Assembly (NCBI GenBank): GCA_022478985.1
Contig: JAKSZP010010633.1
Coordinates: forward strand, 62,001-126,000
Length of the DNA stretch: 64,000 nucleotides
Source of the DNA: Massospora cicadina
Lineage: Eukaryota > Entomophthoromycota > Entomophthoromycetes > Entomophthorales > Entomophthoraceae
Direction: 5' to 3'
A program made the position numbers and the translations under genes. The first letter of the stretch is position 1, and every line of letters begins with the position of its first letter. Shown piece by piece: positions 47,851-59,406 of this stretch. The notes below the pieces were generated by a model that saw nothing but the letters and a program-made list of their open reading frames with translations, ran no database searches and had not been told where the DNA came from.

Positions 47851-50800
47851 CTACTCTGAGGGGGTTTCCCATGCTATGGAACAGGTGTGAAGGAAAGGGT
47901 CTGTGTGGAGGAACCAGAGTGGGAACCATAATTCTATGAGCGCTTTTTGCCTTGGTCTCATATATTCATAGAGCCAGGATTGGAAGTGCTCCAGTAAGTG
48001 GACATGGAATTTGTTATAACCCCATGAATGGTTGGGACCGTGCCCTTGAACGCATCTAATGCAATTGTGTGGATTGTCCACATTGCAATGGGTATTATTA
48101 GGGAACGGAGGGTAGATGGGATTGGTGACTCAATCTAAAGCGAATATGCTCTTTGATATCGAGAATTCTTGTTCATTTTGGATTTTGAGCAGGCGTCCGA
48201 CTTCCTGCCATATAGCTTTAGTTGGGGGGCATGTTTCTAGGCGGTGATGTAAGGATCCCTCCCTCCACATACTACACATGTTTTGTAAAGGGAGTTAAAA
48301 CGGTACGCTGTCCTATAGGTCCTTCTCAGACAGCGCCAGGCGTTTGCTCTTATCCTTGGCTGTAGGAGTGGGTGGTGAGTCATTTTCCACATTGCCTTCT
48401 TTGTGGTTAAATCATAGGGAATGTCCAACATATCTAGGTATTTTATCCTAGCTATGCTTGGGATTGTTGCGAGCATATCCCTCTGGGGGTGGTTTTCTGT
48501 GTTTCTTAATTTAAATTGGGGGCTGGGTCGTCCCCTTCCCTGTATAGTACCCATGTTCTCTATGGTCCATCCCATATGGCGGATAGTTCAGAGGATATGT
48601 TTGAAATGAGGGGAGGTTTCATGCGGACCCATTGCAGTAGGGTGCTTAGCAAGGTATGAAAGTAGTCTGGGTGGACTATGTGGGTTGGTTAATTTGAGCG
48701 CATGTGCAAAGTTAGTCCTTGCTGCTCTGGAACAATGTTGTTGTGGGAGGTCTGGAGCAAAGATTTCCTTTATCCAGGTACCTAGGACTTGATTGGCGTA
48801 GCTCTCAAAATCTATTAGTCCCATGCCTCCGCTTGAGCGTGTCCAAATAGTGTTTCCATCCGTATAGGAGGGTGAGAGCCAGGCCACAGCCAGCCCTGGG
48901 TAAGCGCTCAGACTGAGGTTATAAAGGTAGGTGAGAAGGCTATCGCGTGGGCCTGGTACCACAGTATTGGGATGATTAGCGAGTTAGCGACTGTAACTCG
49001 TCCTGTTAATCCTGAGGTTCTTCCCTTGAGGGAGGCGACGCGTTTGGATACCCGTTGTAACAGGTTACTTTCCGTTGTCTCATTAGCATATCCCCCTGAT
49101 TCTAGCCAGATTCCAAGATGTCGGACAGGAGTGGTGGTGGGAGGTGTTGCAAAGGGTAAAATGATTGGGTTTTTTCTTCGTGTGTTGGTATGAGGTTCTG
49201 ATGTTGTGGCCCAATTGTTTGTGTATTTTCCTAAGAGGATGATTTCTGTCTTCCTTATGTTGAGCGATGCATTGCTCACCTTTGAGTATTCCTCTAGAGT
49301 GCGTTCCAGCTATCAGTAATCTTCATTGTTTGCTATACTGCTACGCAGTCATCCGCAAAGACCAGTATCTTGACTGTTGGTTGTCCTTGTGCAGTTATCC
49401 CCATGAGATGTGAGTGAGTTACTCGGAGGAGTGGGTCAAAGCTGAATTTGTATAGCAGTGGGCTGAGGGGATCCCCTTGTTTGAGCTCTCTGTGTGGTTT
49501 AATCTTGTTTGTTAGGAATCCAGGGCCGCATACAGCCATGGTTGCAGATTCTGTTAGGAGCATCGCCCATTTTATGAATCTTGGTGGGAGTTTGAAGGCA
49601 TGTAGACATTATTTTAGGTATGGCCAGCTAACTCATTCATACGCCTTTTCCTGATCCAAGAAGACCGAGGCACCAGTTGCTTTGGATTGGCAAATGTTTG
49701 CAACAGGGTGTATGTTGTTCCAGATTGAACGTTCTGGTATAAACCCAAGCTGGTTGGGTGATAGGATGCCAGATGTAATTGCGCCTAATCTAGCTGCTAA
49801 AATTTTCTGTTAGAATTTTTGTGTCAGTGTTGGAGAGTGCAATTAGGCGCCAGTTGGCCAGGTCCAAATTGTCACCCTTTTTGTACAAGGTTATAAAGTA
49901 GGACTCATGGCCTCCTGGTAATAGGCGTGTTTCCAATAAACTCTAGTTCATAGACGCCAATAGGAGGGGGGCGCTTTGTTGAAACTATTTTTTGTAAAAT
50001 TCGTAGGGTATCCTATCAGGCCCTGGGCATTTCCTACGTGGTGCACCACGAATTGTCTCCCAAAGCTCCTCCCATGTAATAAGGGATAGTATATTGTAAT
50101 TCAGTGGTGTACTTTGTATCTCAGAAGTTTGTATAAATTCTTTAATTTTTTGTGAATCTGTTGGCGTTTCACAATATAGTTTGATGTAATAGCGGTGTAC
50201 TTCCGCCTTGACCTCCTCAGGGTCAGTTGCCACTGTGCCATTGGTCTTGTGGACCTGTGTGTATGCAGGCTGGTTTCTGCAGGAGTGGAATTAATGGAAA
50301 AAGTATGTCAAACCGGTTTCACCTTCCTTTACAATCTTACTTTTGTTTGATACTTTGATTTTGTGTTGGTGTTTGAAGATGAGATTGTTAAGTTGGGCAG
50401 CAATTTCTGCCCATTTGCATCCCCAATTGGGGCTATAGCCAGATCTTGGAGTATTTATTTCCAGGTGGTCTAGTTCCGCCAAGGTACACTTGATTGTGGC
50501 CGTGTCCGCGGTGTACTTACATGATGCAATATGTTGGGTTTTGTTGATTAAATCCTTTTTGAAATTTTCTCATGTTCCAATGGGATCTGAAGTGAATGGG
50601 GCTGTGAATTCTGGGTTTGTAGCCTTGTTTTCAACCCAGTCAGATATCTCAGGCAACTTTATATTTACCAGGTGAAGTTTTCTCCAAGGCAACACCTGTG
50701 TGTGGGATTTGTTGGCACTAACTGTATCGTAACTAATCAGTGAAAAGAAAAATTGATCTTTTTTGTTGTAAATTTGGAGATTCTTGAGTGGTGGGATTGT

Positions 50801-51392
50801 GGGATGAGGATGTGGTCAATATGACTCATCGATATGAGCAGTCCCTCACATAATTTGGGTCTCATCATGTGGGGAAGGATTGGTGAATTGGGGGGAAGAG
50901 TATCCTGTAAGCCAAGAGATGCCTTCATTGTGCGATATTCAATGTGTCCAGGTGGGTATCCCCTGGGATTAGGCCATCAATCTGTATTGGAGTTATCCCA
51001 GCAGTTGAAATCGCCTAACATGATGATATCTGGTGGGAGGGTGAGAGTAGAAATTTTTCAAAAAACTGTTTTCGCATGGTTGCAGTGCATGGTGCATAGA
51101 TACATGCTAACAAAATTATTTTATCTTGGCATGTGATCGTTGCTACCAGGACTCGGCCGTGCAAGTGTGATGATGAATTTGTAATTTTAAATTTTTTGTT
51201 GTTTTTGACTATCACCCCACAGTGAGACGTCCATACTGATTGTGATGGTGCGACCCTAGTTGACCAGGATTCTTCTTCCCCTTGTAGGCAGTGGGTTTCT
51301 TGGATGGCCAAGATGTCTACAAGAGGTTTTTGCAGGAATTCCAGCTTTTTGGCTTGGGACATATGAGCCCTGGCTCCCGCGATGTTTAGCAT
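47851..51392 (-). pseudogene. LINE L4 ORF2, broken
   Basis: The ATG at 51392 opens MLNIAGARAHMSQAKK. The endonuclease is recognisable from VDILAIQETHCLQGE near 51320; the SHIDHIL block near 50824 precedes it in the usual order. RT: KCPGPDRIPYEFYKK at 50030-49985, MAVCGPGFL near 49540, DPLSPLLYKFSFDPLLRVTH near 49470-49412, and an intact FADDC at 49359-49345. The C-terminal finger is near 48290 (CVVCGG). Several stops and shifts. There is no RNase H after the RT. Confidence 0.75.
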
Positions 51393-51422
51393 CCCTATTG
51401 ATACTGAGGTGCCCGCGGTGCC

Positions 51423-52841
51423 TCAGGAGCGGTTGGGAGGGACCTCTGGCCCTATCCCACCACGGCTCATTTTGGCCAAGCTCTGCATCTGTACTTCAAC
51501 TATTTCACTGCCATTGTTGGTTCCCTTGATCTGACCCAATGATTCAATGGAATTGCGGTTTTTTGCATTTGCGTCAACTTTTCCTTCACAGGTCTCATGT
51601 TGATTTAATGCAGGTTGTTGATTGGATTTTGTATTTTTGAGGTTCAACAATGGTGAATTGTGCACCGCATTTTCGCCCAAATTGTGGTTGCATTGTTTCT
51701 CAATATGTGCATGACTGATGTCGCTTTTGACTCAGTCAGGTTACTGTGAAAAATTTTGACCTGGGCATATTGTTCTAATTTGTTAGTTCGGTGAATATCC
51801 AAAATATCCTCCCAAATTTGTCCAGGGTTAATGGCAGACTCCGCGTGTGACGCCACTTCAGCCGCTGCTCACTTTCGGGCTTTTTGTACCACTTTACGTT
51901 GTTTGCATGTAACTGGGTCCACGATGTAATATAATCCATCTTCACCCCAGCGGAATGGGTGGTGGCCATCAGTTATTTTGGCGAAGTTTTCATTATCTTC
52001 GTCCATTGCTTCCTCACAATAGTCATTCTCCATTAAGCCCTCTTTCACAGGGCATGTGTGTTCCTTGTGGCCCAGTGAGCCACAGTGGTTGCAAATGGGT
52101 GGTGCATTTTCAAATGTAACTCAGAACGCGGCTGACTGGCCCCCATCTTCAAAGTGAAATTCTGCTGTGCAGGGAATTCTGGATAAGTCCTCTTCCACTT
52201 CTGGGAAGAGATTGGTTACATCGATAGCTTTGCCTATGCACAGGTTGGGCATCAGGCAAAATTGCTGTAATTCGAGTTGCTGAATTTCTCCATAAGCCAT
52301 GAGACCTTTGCGGAGCTCCTCCTCGATTACCTTATGAGGAAGGTTGGTGGGGAGTGAGTCAAAAGAGATGAACAAAGTTTTTGCTATATTCCATCTGGTG
52401 CACGCGGTGCGCACAATTTTTCCCTCAGGGAGGGCAATTTCCACACAGACTTTTGCTGCGGCACTGGCTTCATCAGCTGTGCCAAAACCAATATCAATCC
52501 AGCTGCATCCCATGTTGTTGGTGGCTACATACACCGCGTGAGGGAAAAGTGAGGGCTGTGCCTCACATGTTTTCTCCACAGGGTCAGTGACTCATCCCCA
52601 AGGAAGAGTCTGATCCCATGTTCCACCTTTGATAAGGGTTGGTTGAATTGAACATACATATATTGTGCATGCTTTACGTGAATACCATAAACCCAGACGG
52701 TGTCTGAGTTTGTGATTTCTTTGCAGATTGGGTTCCTGGTCCCCCTCCAGGGCGTTTCTTGCCCTTAGTTGCACCGTTAAGTGCACCGCTTGCTGCGATG
52801 CTCACCCATGTTGTATTATTTTTATTGATAAAGTCGCCCAT
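51423..52841 (-). pseudogene. LINE L4 ORF1 (Gag-like, zinc knuckle), broken
   Basis: The ATG at 52841 opens MGDFINKNNTTWVSIAASGA, unlike the MSGSSW start of L1-L3. After a stop near 52670 the frame reopens at 52579-52121 (152 codons) with LPHKVIEEELRKGLMAYGEI, the RRM-like block. An intact CCHC knuckle CNHCGSLGHKEHTC is at about 52097-52056. The C-terminal part (51680-51423) is rich in Asn and Lys. It ends about 30 bp before ORF2, as in the other LINEs. Confidence 0.7.
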
Positions 52842-52925
52842 CTTTCCTGTGTGTGATTATCCAAATTTGTTGTTTGAATTGAATCGTAGTAACTAAAGTG
52901 ATTGTTATGAGAAAAAAAACACATT

Positions 52926-53245
52926 TCACAGGCTTTACTAGCTGTGTAGACCCAATATTAGTTGATGTCCCACTATCAACAATAGCTTAGACTTTGAGCT
53001 TTTTTATTGTAATTGCAATATATGTACACTCATAAAAATGAGAATCAATAGGATCCTGTGAGACATCCAAGTTGTCCCTTAACCTGAATCATTCTGCATT
53101 ATATCACATAATCGAGGGCTAGATATATGCAGCGCCTCCAAGGTTACAGCCCCTTAGACCCCAATCAACTTAAGAGCCTCACTAGAAGGATTGGAAGCTT
53201 GAGAGGCTCTAACTTTTTAAGATATGGTTTCGATAATATTTCTTC
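52926..53245 (-). pseudogene. Gypsy G4 protease fragment between two LINEs
   Basis: Minus strand encodes AIVDSGTSTNIGS at about 52990-52950, a retropepsin active site of the DSG type. It lies between LINE L4 and LINE L3 and links the G4 gag (58559-59406) with G4 RT (below 47700), so both LINEs entered one gypsy element. The flanks contain no other feature. Confidence 0.7.
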
Positions 53246-53402
53246 AGTAACTACATTGTTTTTTTTAATTTTTAATTTATTGCGGGGAAGGCTGACCATG
53301 GGATGGACACTTCCAAATATGACTCAGACGAGACAAAACTTAGTACCAGGGGAGGCACCCCAGAGAAGCGATGCTATCTCTTGTTGCCAGCGGGAACGCC
53401 AC

Positions 53403-56400
53403 TTATGGGAAGGTGGAGGGAACGTGTGTAGGGGACGTAGCCACTATTGAGCACGTGTGGAGGAAGGGGTCTGATTTGATGAACCAGACTGGGAACCAGG
53501 AGGAGACCAGCTGTCGGCGATGCGGTGGGAGATATCCAAACATCCATGCTTGAAAGTGATCCACCAAATGAGACCGGAATCTGTGGATAGCTTCAGGGAG
53601 GGTGGGGAAGGATCCAGCGATGGCATCCAAGACAATCGTGTGGATAGTCCACATGGCGATTGCAACCATTAGAGCACGGAGGGAGGGTGGGAGGGGGAGG
53701 CCATTGATGAAGCAAACATATCTCTTGACAGACTGAAGGGATGTGTTTGATCCTGGCCCAGCAGGCATTGGACTTCGCGCCTTATCACTTTAGAGGTGGG
53801 GCACTTCTCCAGGCGGTGAAACAGCGTTCCATACTGGCCACACACGACACAGGATGAGTGTAAAGCATTAGAGCGCTCAGCTGTACGATACACCCGCCTC
53901 AGGCAGCGCCACACATGGGAGCGGACTTGAGGCTGCAACAGAGGATGGTGTGCGTATTTCCAGATAGTCTTTTGGGTCTCAGTGGAATAAGGGATGTCCA
54001 TCATGTCCAGGTAGTCCACCCTGGATAGGACTTGGGGTCGAATGGGGATCACGCCATCAAGGATGGGTAGCCCCTGTACCTCTTGTGTGAACTGAGGAGA
54101 GGGGCGGCCTCTTCGGGTTGTATGTCCACTAATATGAATTCTCCACTCTGCACTTCACATGGAGAGTAGGATTCGTTTGTAGTGTGTTTTGGTCCCGTGA
54201 GGACCTGTGGCTGATGTGTGTGATGCGAGGTATTTTATCAGGGAGTGGGGGTTTGATGGATTGTTGAGGCCCAAGGCTCGGGAGAAGTTGGAGCGGGCCG
54301 CGCAGGACCAGTGTTGGGATGGGAGTGTAGGAGCAGTGACGGCTGCAATCCAGGTGCCCAGGATCTTGGCGGCATGGGCTCTGAAGTCAAGTAGGCCCAT
54401 GCCGCCATGATGATGAGGGCCAAACATGACCTCTAGCCGTACTGGTGGAGGGCGGCCTGACCAAAGCCAACCTTGTAGCAAAGCATACAGGGATTTGAAG
54501 AAGCTTGGGGAGAAGGGGATGGCATGGGCTCCGAACCAGACTTTGGATAGGAGCATAGAGTTGGCAAGAACAACCCTGCCAGTGAGGGTAGTAGGGTGGG
54601 CTCTGAGAGAGGCGATTCGCTTCGTCACGTTGTCCAGTATATGGCACTCCATTACTGCTGACGCGTATCCACCTGCCTCCATCCACACGCCCAGATGGCG
54701 TACCGGTCCTATGGTAGGTCATGGTACAAAGGGGAGCACCAGTGGAGCGGTGTGTTTTGAGTTAGTAAGGCGTGGACGTGGGCGAGCAGATGGGCCGGGT
54801 TGGAAACTACTTGCTGGGGCCCAGCAGTTCTGAAACCGATCAAGGAGGATGATTTCGGTTTTGGAGGCGTTTAGTGCCGCGTTGCTTACTGGGAATATTC
54901 CTGGATGAGGGCTTCAAGCGTGCGTGCATCTTTGTTATTAGACACCCCCACCACGCAATCATATGCAAATGCCATCATCTTGACTGGGGTTTGGCCTGGC
55001 ACATGGACCCCAGTGAGTTGAGCATTCACATTTCGCAGTAGTGGGTCAAGGCTGAAGTTGTATAAGAGTGGGCTCAGGGGGTCCCCTTGTCGTAGGCCCC
55101 TTTGAGGACGGACTACTTCCATTAGGAAACCTGGGCCGCGCACTGCCATTGTTGCAGATTCCGTGAGCAGCATCACCCAGTTAATGAAGCGGGGAGGTAG
55201 GCGGAATTGTTGGAGGCAGGCCCTAAGGTATTCCCAGTTTACTCTATCATAGGCCTTTTGTTGGTCCAAGAATAAAAGTGCCCCAGAGGTTGTGGACTGA
55301 CACACATTAGCCACAGAGTGCACGTTATCCCAAATCGACCTTCTGGGGATGAAACCGAATTGTTCTGGGGAGATGGTGGCAGATGCTACAGTCCCTAAAC
55401 GGTTAGCCATGATTTTTGTTAAAATTTTGGTGTCTGTGTTTGTTAGAGAAATGGGGCGCCAGTTGGCTAAGTCTAGCCTATCACCTTTCTTGAAGAGTGT
55501 GACCGTAAAGGCCTCATGTCCTCCTGGTAGGAGGCGCATTTCCAACAGGCTTTGGTTGAGTGAGGCTAGCAGCAATGGGGATATATATTTAAAATATTTT
55601 TTGTAGAACTCATATGGAATGCCATCTGGGCCTGGGCATTTTCGGTTTGGCGCACCGTGAATGGTAGTCCATAATTCGTTTGAAGTAATTAAGTTCATTA
55701 TTTCTGGGTATTGGAAAATGGTGCAGATATGAGCTCTGTCAAGAAGTTCTGCCATTTCAGCTGGCTGAATTGGTTCAGCTTGGTATAACTCGGAGCAATA
55801 TCTTTGCATTTTGATTGCCACTTCAGCTGGTGTGTCCACAATAGAATTATCTGATCTTCGCACCTGTGTGCAGGCCACGCTCTGGCATGGTGCAAAAAAA
55901 ATTTTGAAGAAGTATGCGGTGCACTTGTCGCCTTTAGTGATGCATGTGGCCCTGTATTGGACACAAACCTGATGTTTGTGTTGCCTTTCAAGTGCATTGA
56001 GGTGGGCGGCTGCCTCCGCCCACTTCCAGCCCCATGCAGGGCTATATCTGAGGCTGGAATGTTGTACTCCAAGTGGGCCAATTCCGCCAGTGCACGCGAG
56101 ATAACCGCCGATGTGGCTCGTGAGCATCTGGATGAGAGATGGCGATAGTGGCGGATGGTGTCTTCTTTAAAAGTTGCCCATGTGGAAATGGGGTCTGCAC
56201 AAAATGGTGCAACAAACGATTTTGCCAAAGTTGCCTCTTCCACCCACATGGAAAATCCTGGCAATGCGAGCTCTGGGGGGCGGATTTTGCACCAATGTGG
56301 GGCCTTTGCAACTGTGACAGGTAAGTGGTATGTTATCAAGACCAGTCGGTGGTCAGAGAATTCCATTTTTGTTGTTTTGAAGTGGGAGATGTGGGGTTGG

Positions 56401-57003
56401 AATTTCGCCGGTGCTAGAATAAGGTCGATGCAGGTCATAGACCTTAATTGGCCGTTGTGGACGTGGGGATGCGTCATATTTTTGAGCAGTGGGGCATGTC
56501 GTTGCAGCGCATCCATTAACACAAGGGTGGCTTTTAGAATGCGTAGTTCTACGTGGCCCTGTGGGGCGTGGGGTGAGGGCAGCCACCAGTCCATTGGTGA
56601 GGTTAGCCAACAGTTCATGTCACCAATAAGGAAAGAATTGGGGGTAGTGGGAGGGATTTGACCAATGAGAAAAATTCCTGATGCTCTTGTGCACCGTTTG
56701 GGGCGTAAATGTTGACGATTGTGTGTGCAACATCAGCCCATGAGAAGGTGACAACGAGCACTCGGCCATTTAGGAATGTTTCTGAAGATGTGATTTTGAA
56801 AAAATTGTTTTTCTGAATTAGCACCCCACAGTGCTTTGACCAAAAGGATAGGGATGGTAGGAGCATTGTTTTCCAAGCTTCCTCAGGACCTTGTGGACAG
56901 TGGGTTTCCTGGATGGCCAGGATATCCACGGGTAAATTGTTTTGTAAAAAACTCAGTTTCCTGCCCGGGATGGGGAGGCCTTGAGTCCGGCAATATTCAG
57001 CAT
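53403..57003 (-). pseudogene. LINE L3 ORF2 (endonuclease + RT), nearly complete
   Basis: The ATG at 57003 opens MLNIAGLKASPS; a shift follows within about 15 codons. Endonuclease: DILAIQETHCPQG (56926), NIYAPNGAQEH (56715), GDMNCW across the 56620 frame change, CIDLILAPAKF (56435), EFSDHRLVLITYH (56365). RT in a 413-codon frame 56127-54886: KCPGPDGIPYEFYKKY, WRPISLTNTDTKILTKIM, QQKAYDRVNWEYLRACL, QGDPLSPLLYNFSLDPLL. The catalytic box reads FAYDC (54969-54955), with Tyr for the first Asp. A further shift lies near 54880. C-terminal zinc finger CVVCGQYGTLFHRLEKC near 53880-53810, then a helical tail (AMWTIHTIVLDAI). No RNase H. Confidence 0.85.
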
Positions 57004-57033
57004 CCCTAGAGTGAAGGTTTCCCCCATCGCACC

Positions 57034-58448
57034 TTAGGTGCGAGGGGGTGGGCCCCCAGGCCCACCAGCCTCTTCCAGGTCCCCACGGGCTTTCACAGCA
57101 GCGCGGGTATTAGCAGCAACGCTATCGGGGTTTTTGTTAATTTTTGCAGAAAGAGTCGTGTTGGCTTTGGCCTTCGCTTTTTGTTTTCCTGATGTCAGAC
57201 GAATTTTTTTCGGTGCGGATAAGTTTGGTGCACCATCGAGTGGGGCAAAAAAAAATTTTTCAGTTGGTATAGGTCCCAAGTCAGTTTTGACTGGGGCTTG
57301 GGTGCAGCGATTGGGTGAGATCGAATCTCCCATCGGATCCTCATATTGAGTGGCCCGTTTGGCATGGGCCTCCCAATCTGATTGGGTGATGGATTCCCAA
57401 GTTGCTTCCGCCGCGAAGGTCTCCATGTCCTCCTGGCGTTGTGAGTGTGGGATGTGGGTGGTGGCCTTGGCTGCTTCCTTGGCCGCGGTCCTATGGGCCT
57501 GCTTGGCCTTCTTCCGCTCCTGTGGGGAGATGGGCTTTACCAATAGGTAGCAGCCTTGTGCTCCCCACGGGAAATCCTCCTTGGTGCTTGCAGTTGGTTC
57601 GTAGTGCGCCTCTCCGCTGGCCATAGCCGCCGAGGGGTGCTCTTGGAATGTGACGCCCTCTTTGATGGGGCATGCATGTGCCTTATGGCCAAATTCATCA
57701 CAGTGGGTGCAAATGGGGGGCGCGCTGTCCAGGGTTACCCAGAATGGGTGGGTGGTGTGCCCTGCGATGTCAATAAAGGTGGAGTGCGGGATCTGGGTTA
57801 GGTCCTTCACGATCTCCTTGGTTGGGGTCAGAACTGTGATGGCTTTGCCAGTGCACAGGTGTGGCATCAGTGTGAAATGTTGCATTTCAAAAGATTGTAT
57901 TTCGCCATATATGGCAAGACCATCTTTCAGGTGTTGCTCCAAAATGTCACGTTTTACTGTAGTAGGCAAAAAGTCAAATGTGAGGAAAATTTGGTTTGAT
58001 TTTGTCCATCTGGTGCGTTTAGTTTCGACGACCCGTTGCCCTTTGGGGAGGTCAACCACTATGTGCACCGCTGCAGCCTCATCTGCTGCTATTTTGCTTT
58101 CAAAACCTAGGTCCAGCCAACTGCATGACATGGAGTGAGGTGCAACGTACACCACAGTCAGGAAAATTTTGTGTACATCTTCACAAAACTTTTCCCATAG
58201 GGCCGTTTTTTGGATGTCCAGATACACACGGACTCCGAATTCCACCGATGAAAGTGGCTGGGAATGTGGTGTGTTGATGTACTGGTTGCATCGTGCTTGC
58301 CATGCGAGTATCTCCGGGGAAATTGTGACCGCCAGTTTTTTTAGATTCTTTCCTATTCCGCCAGATTCTCCGGGCGTTTTCAAACGTTAGAGGCTGCGGG
58401 CCTTCCGCCTGCTCCTCTTGCCTTGCTTGCCCAACTGCTCCCAGACAT
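57034..58448 (-). pseudogene. LINE L3 ORF1 (Gag-like, zinc knuckle), one frameshift
   Basis: By alignment with L2 the start is the ATG at 58448 (MSGSSWASKARGAGGRPAAS). A 1-bp deletion relative to L2 near 58375 throws the frame; after it 449 codons are open to TAA 57034. Parts: WQARCNQYINTPHSQPL; VYLDIQKTALWEKF; RRM-like VKRDILEQHLKDGLAIYGEI (about 57955-57896); CCHC knuckle CTHCDEFGHKAHAC (about 57713-57672); a Lys/Ala-rich helix QERKKAKQAHRTAAKEAAK; and a basic C-terminus. It would bind and chaperone element RNA. The best ORF1 in the window. Confidence 0.85.
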
Positions 58449-58558
58449 GGGCGCAGACTAATCCCCTCTATGAGATTATCAAACTAGATTTAGTCTTGAA
58501 TTGAATGGGTTGCAAAAGTGTTTGCAATGAGAAAGAAAAGTAACTACATTGTTTTTTT

Positions 58559-59406
58559 CATCTGAATGGTTAGTCGCCATTAAGCTATCCCTTGTTATCC
58601 CCTGAACTGCTAGAGGTGGAGTAGCATCATTGATCTTCTGTCTAATAGAAGATGTTTTAATGTTCTTCTTACCTAGGATTTTTTTAGTGGAGCCAGAGTG
58701 TAGAAAATCCTAATTCTACTACGTCATGTCTTTTATCAATTCCACATTACCCTCTTTGTTCACAAAATGAACAGAGCCATAGAGCCCCATTTAGGGTAAC
58801 TATTAGCATAGTGCCCTAATTTTCTGCAAAGTTTACAAGTAATCTGACTACTATCAAATCTCTGAACATGAGTGCCATATGGCAGAGATTAATCTTTCTT
58901 TGTGGAGGGGGCCTGAGTCCATGTTTTATGAGGTTCTTGAAGAGTTTTGTTGAGCGCTCCAAAAGTAATTGCGCATCATCAGAGATAATCTACCATATAG
59001 GAAATATCACTCTCCTCATCTAAGACAGTAATCATAACTCAGTACAACCCTTTATAGGATTCACAAGCATGTCAGAGAGAAATTTGAGCATCAAAGTCAT
59101 TTATAATATTAGCTCCAGATAGCGTCTGAACATTTAAAAATAAACCATTCCACTAAGGCTTTAACTCTTTTATCCTTATTAAGACAGATGTTGAAGAGCT
59201 CTGTTTTCCATTTGGTCATCCACTCAGCTTCACTGAACACTTTGATTAGAAAATTTTGGCGTAGAGATAGGGTGTGACATTCTTTTTAGTTTAAACATAA
59301 TTTACTCCTAGCTTTAGGAGTCCAGCCAGTTCATTACCATGGTAACTTATAGTTCTCTGGCGCTTTGGCTATATTAATCTCAAAGAGACAGTTATAAATT
59401 TGACCT
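58559..59406 (-). pseudogene. Gypsy G4 gag remnant
   Basis: Minus strand, upstream of the protease at 52950 once LINE L3 is removed. A zinc knuckle remnant CKLCRKLGHYANSY (about 58833-58792) fits CX2CX4HX4C with the last Cys changed to Tyr. The rest toward 59280 has the size and position of the gag domain but is full of stops. LTR X3 begins at 59407 and cuts off the N-terminal part, which I could not find beyond it. Confidence 0.65.

Larger units (their letters stand above)
47701..52925 (-). mobile_element. LINE L4, full-length, subfamily 2
   Basis: A 5.2-kb minus-strand LINE with a target-site duplication TCACAGGTTT (47691-47700) and TCACAGGCTT (52926-52935), one mismatch in ten. The 3' tail on the minus strand reads TAATGTCCGTCCCATGGACG then TTACCTCAGTTAAATAAA. 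It sits between the protease and RT of gypsy G4. The ORF1 type is shared only with L5. Confidence 0.85.
53266..58538 (-). mobile_element. LINE L3, full-length, best preserved copy
   Basis: A 5.27-kb minus-strand LINE with a perfect 20-bp target-site duplication AGTAACTACATTGTTTTTTT at 53246-53265 and 58539-58558. The 5' end on the minus strand is TTTTCTTTCTCATTGCAAAC; the 3' tail is GTCCATCCCATGGTCAGCC then a short A/T end with AATAAA. It contains the longest open frames in the window (449 and 413 codons). It splits gypsy G4 between gag and protease. Confidence 0.95.

Noticed and set aside
57034..58383. A 449-codon frame starting at 58383 taken as the complete L3 ORF1
   Set aside because: The codon at 58383 is TTG, and L2 shows the true start lies upstream; the apparent start only marks the point after a 1-bp deletion.
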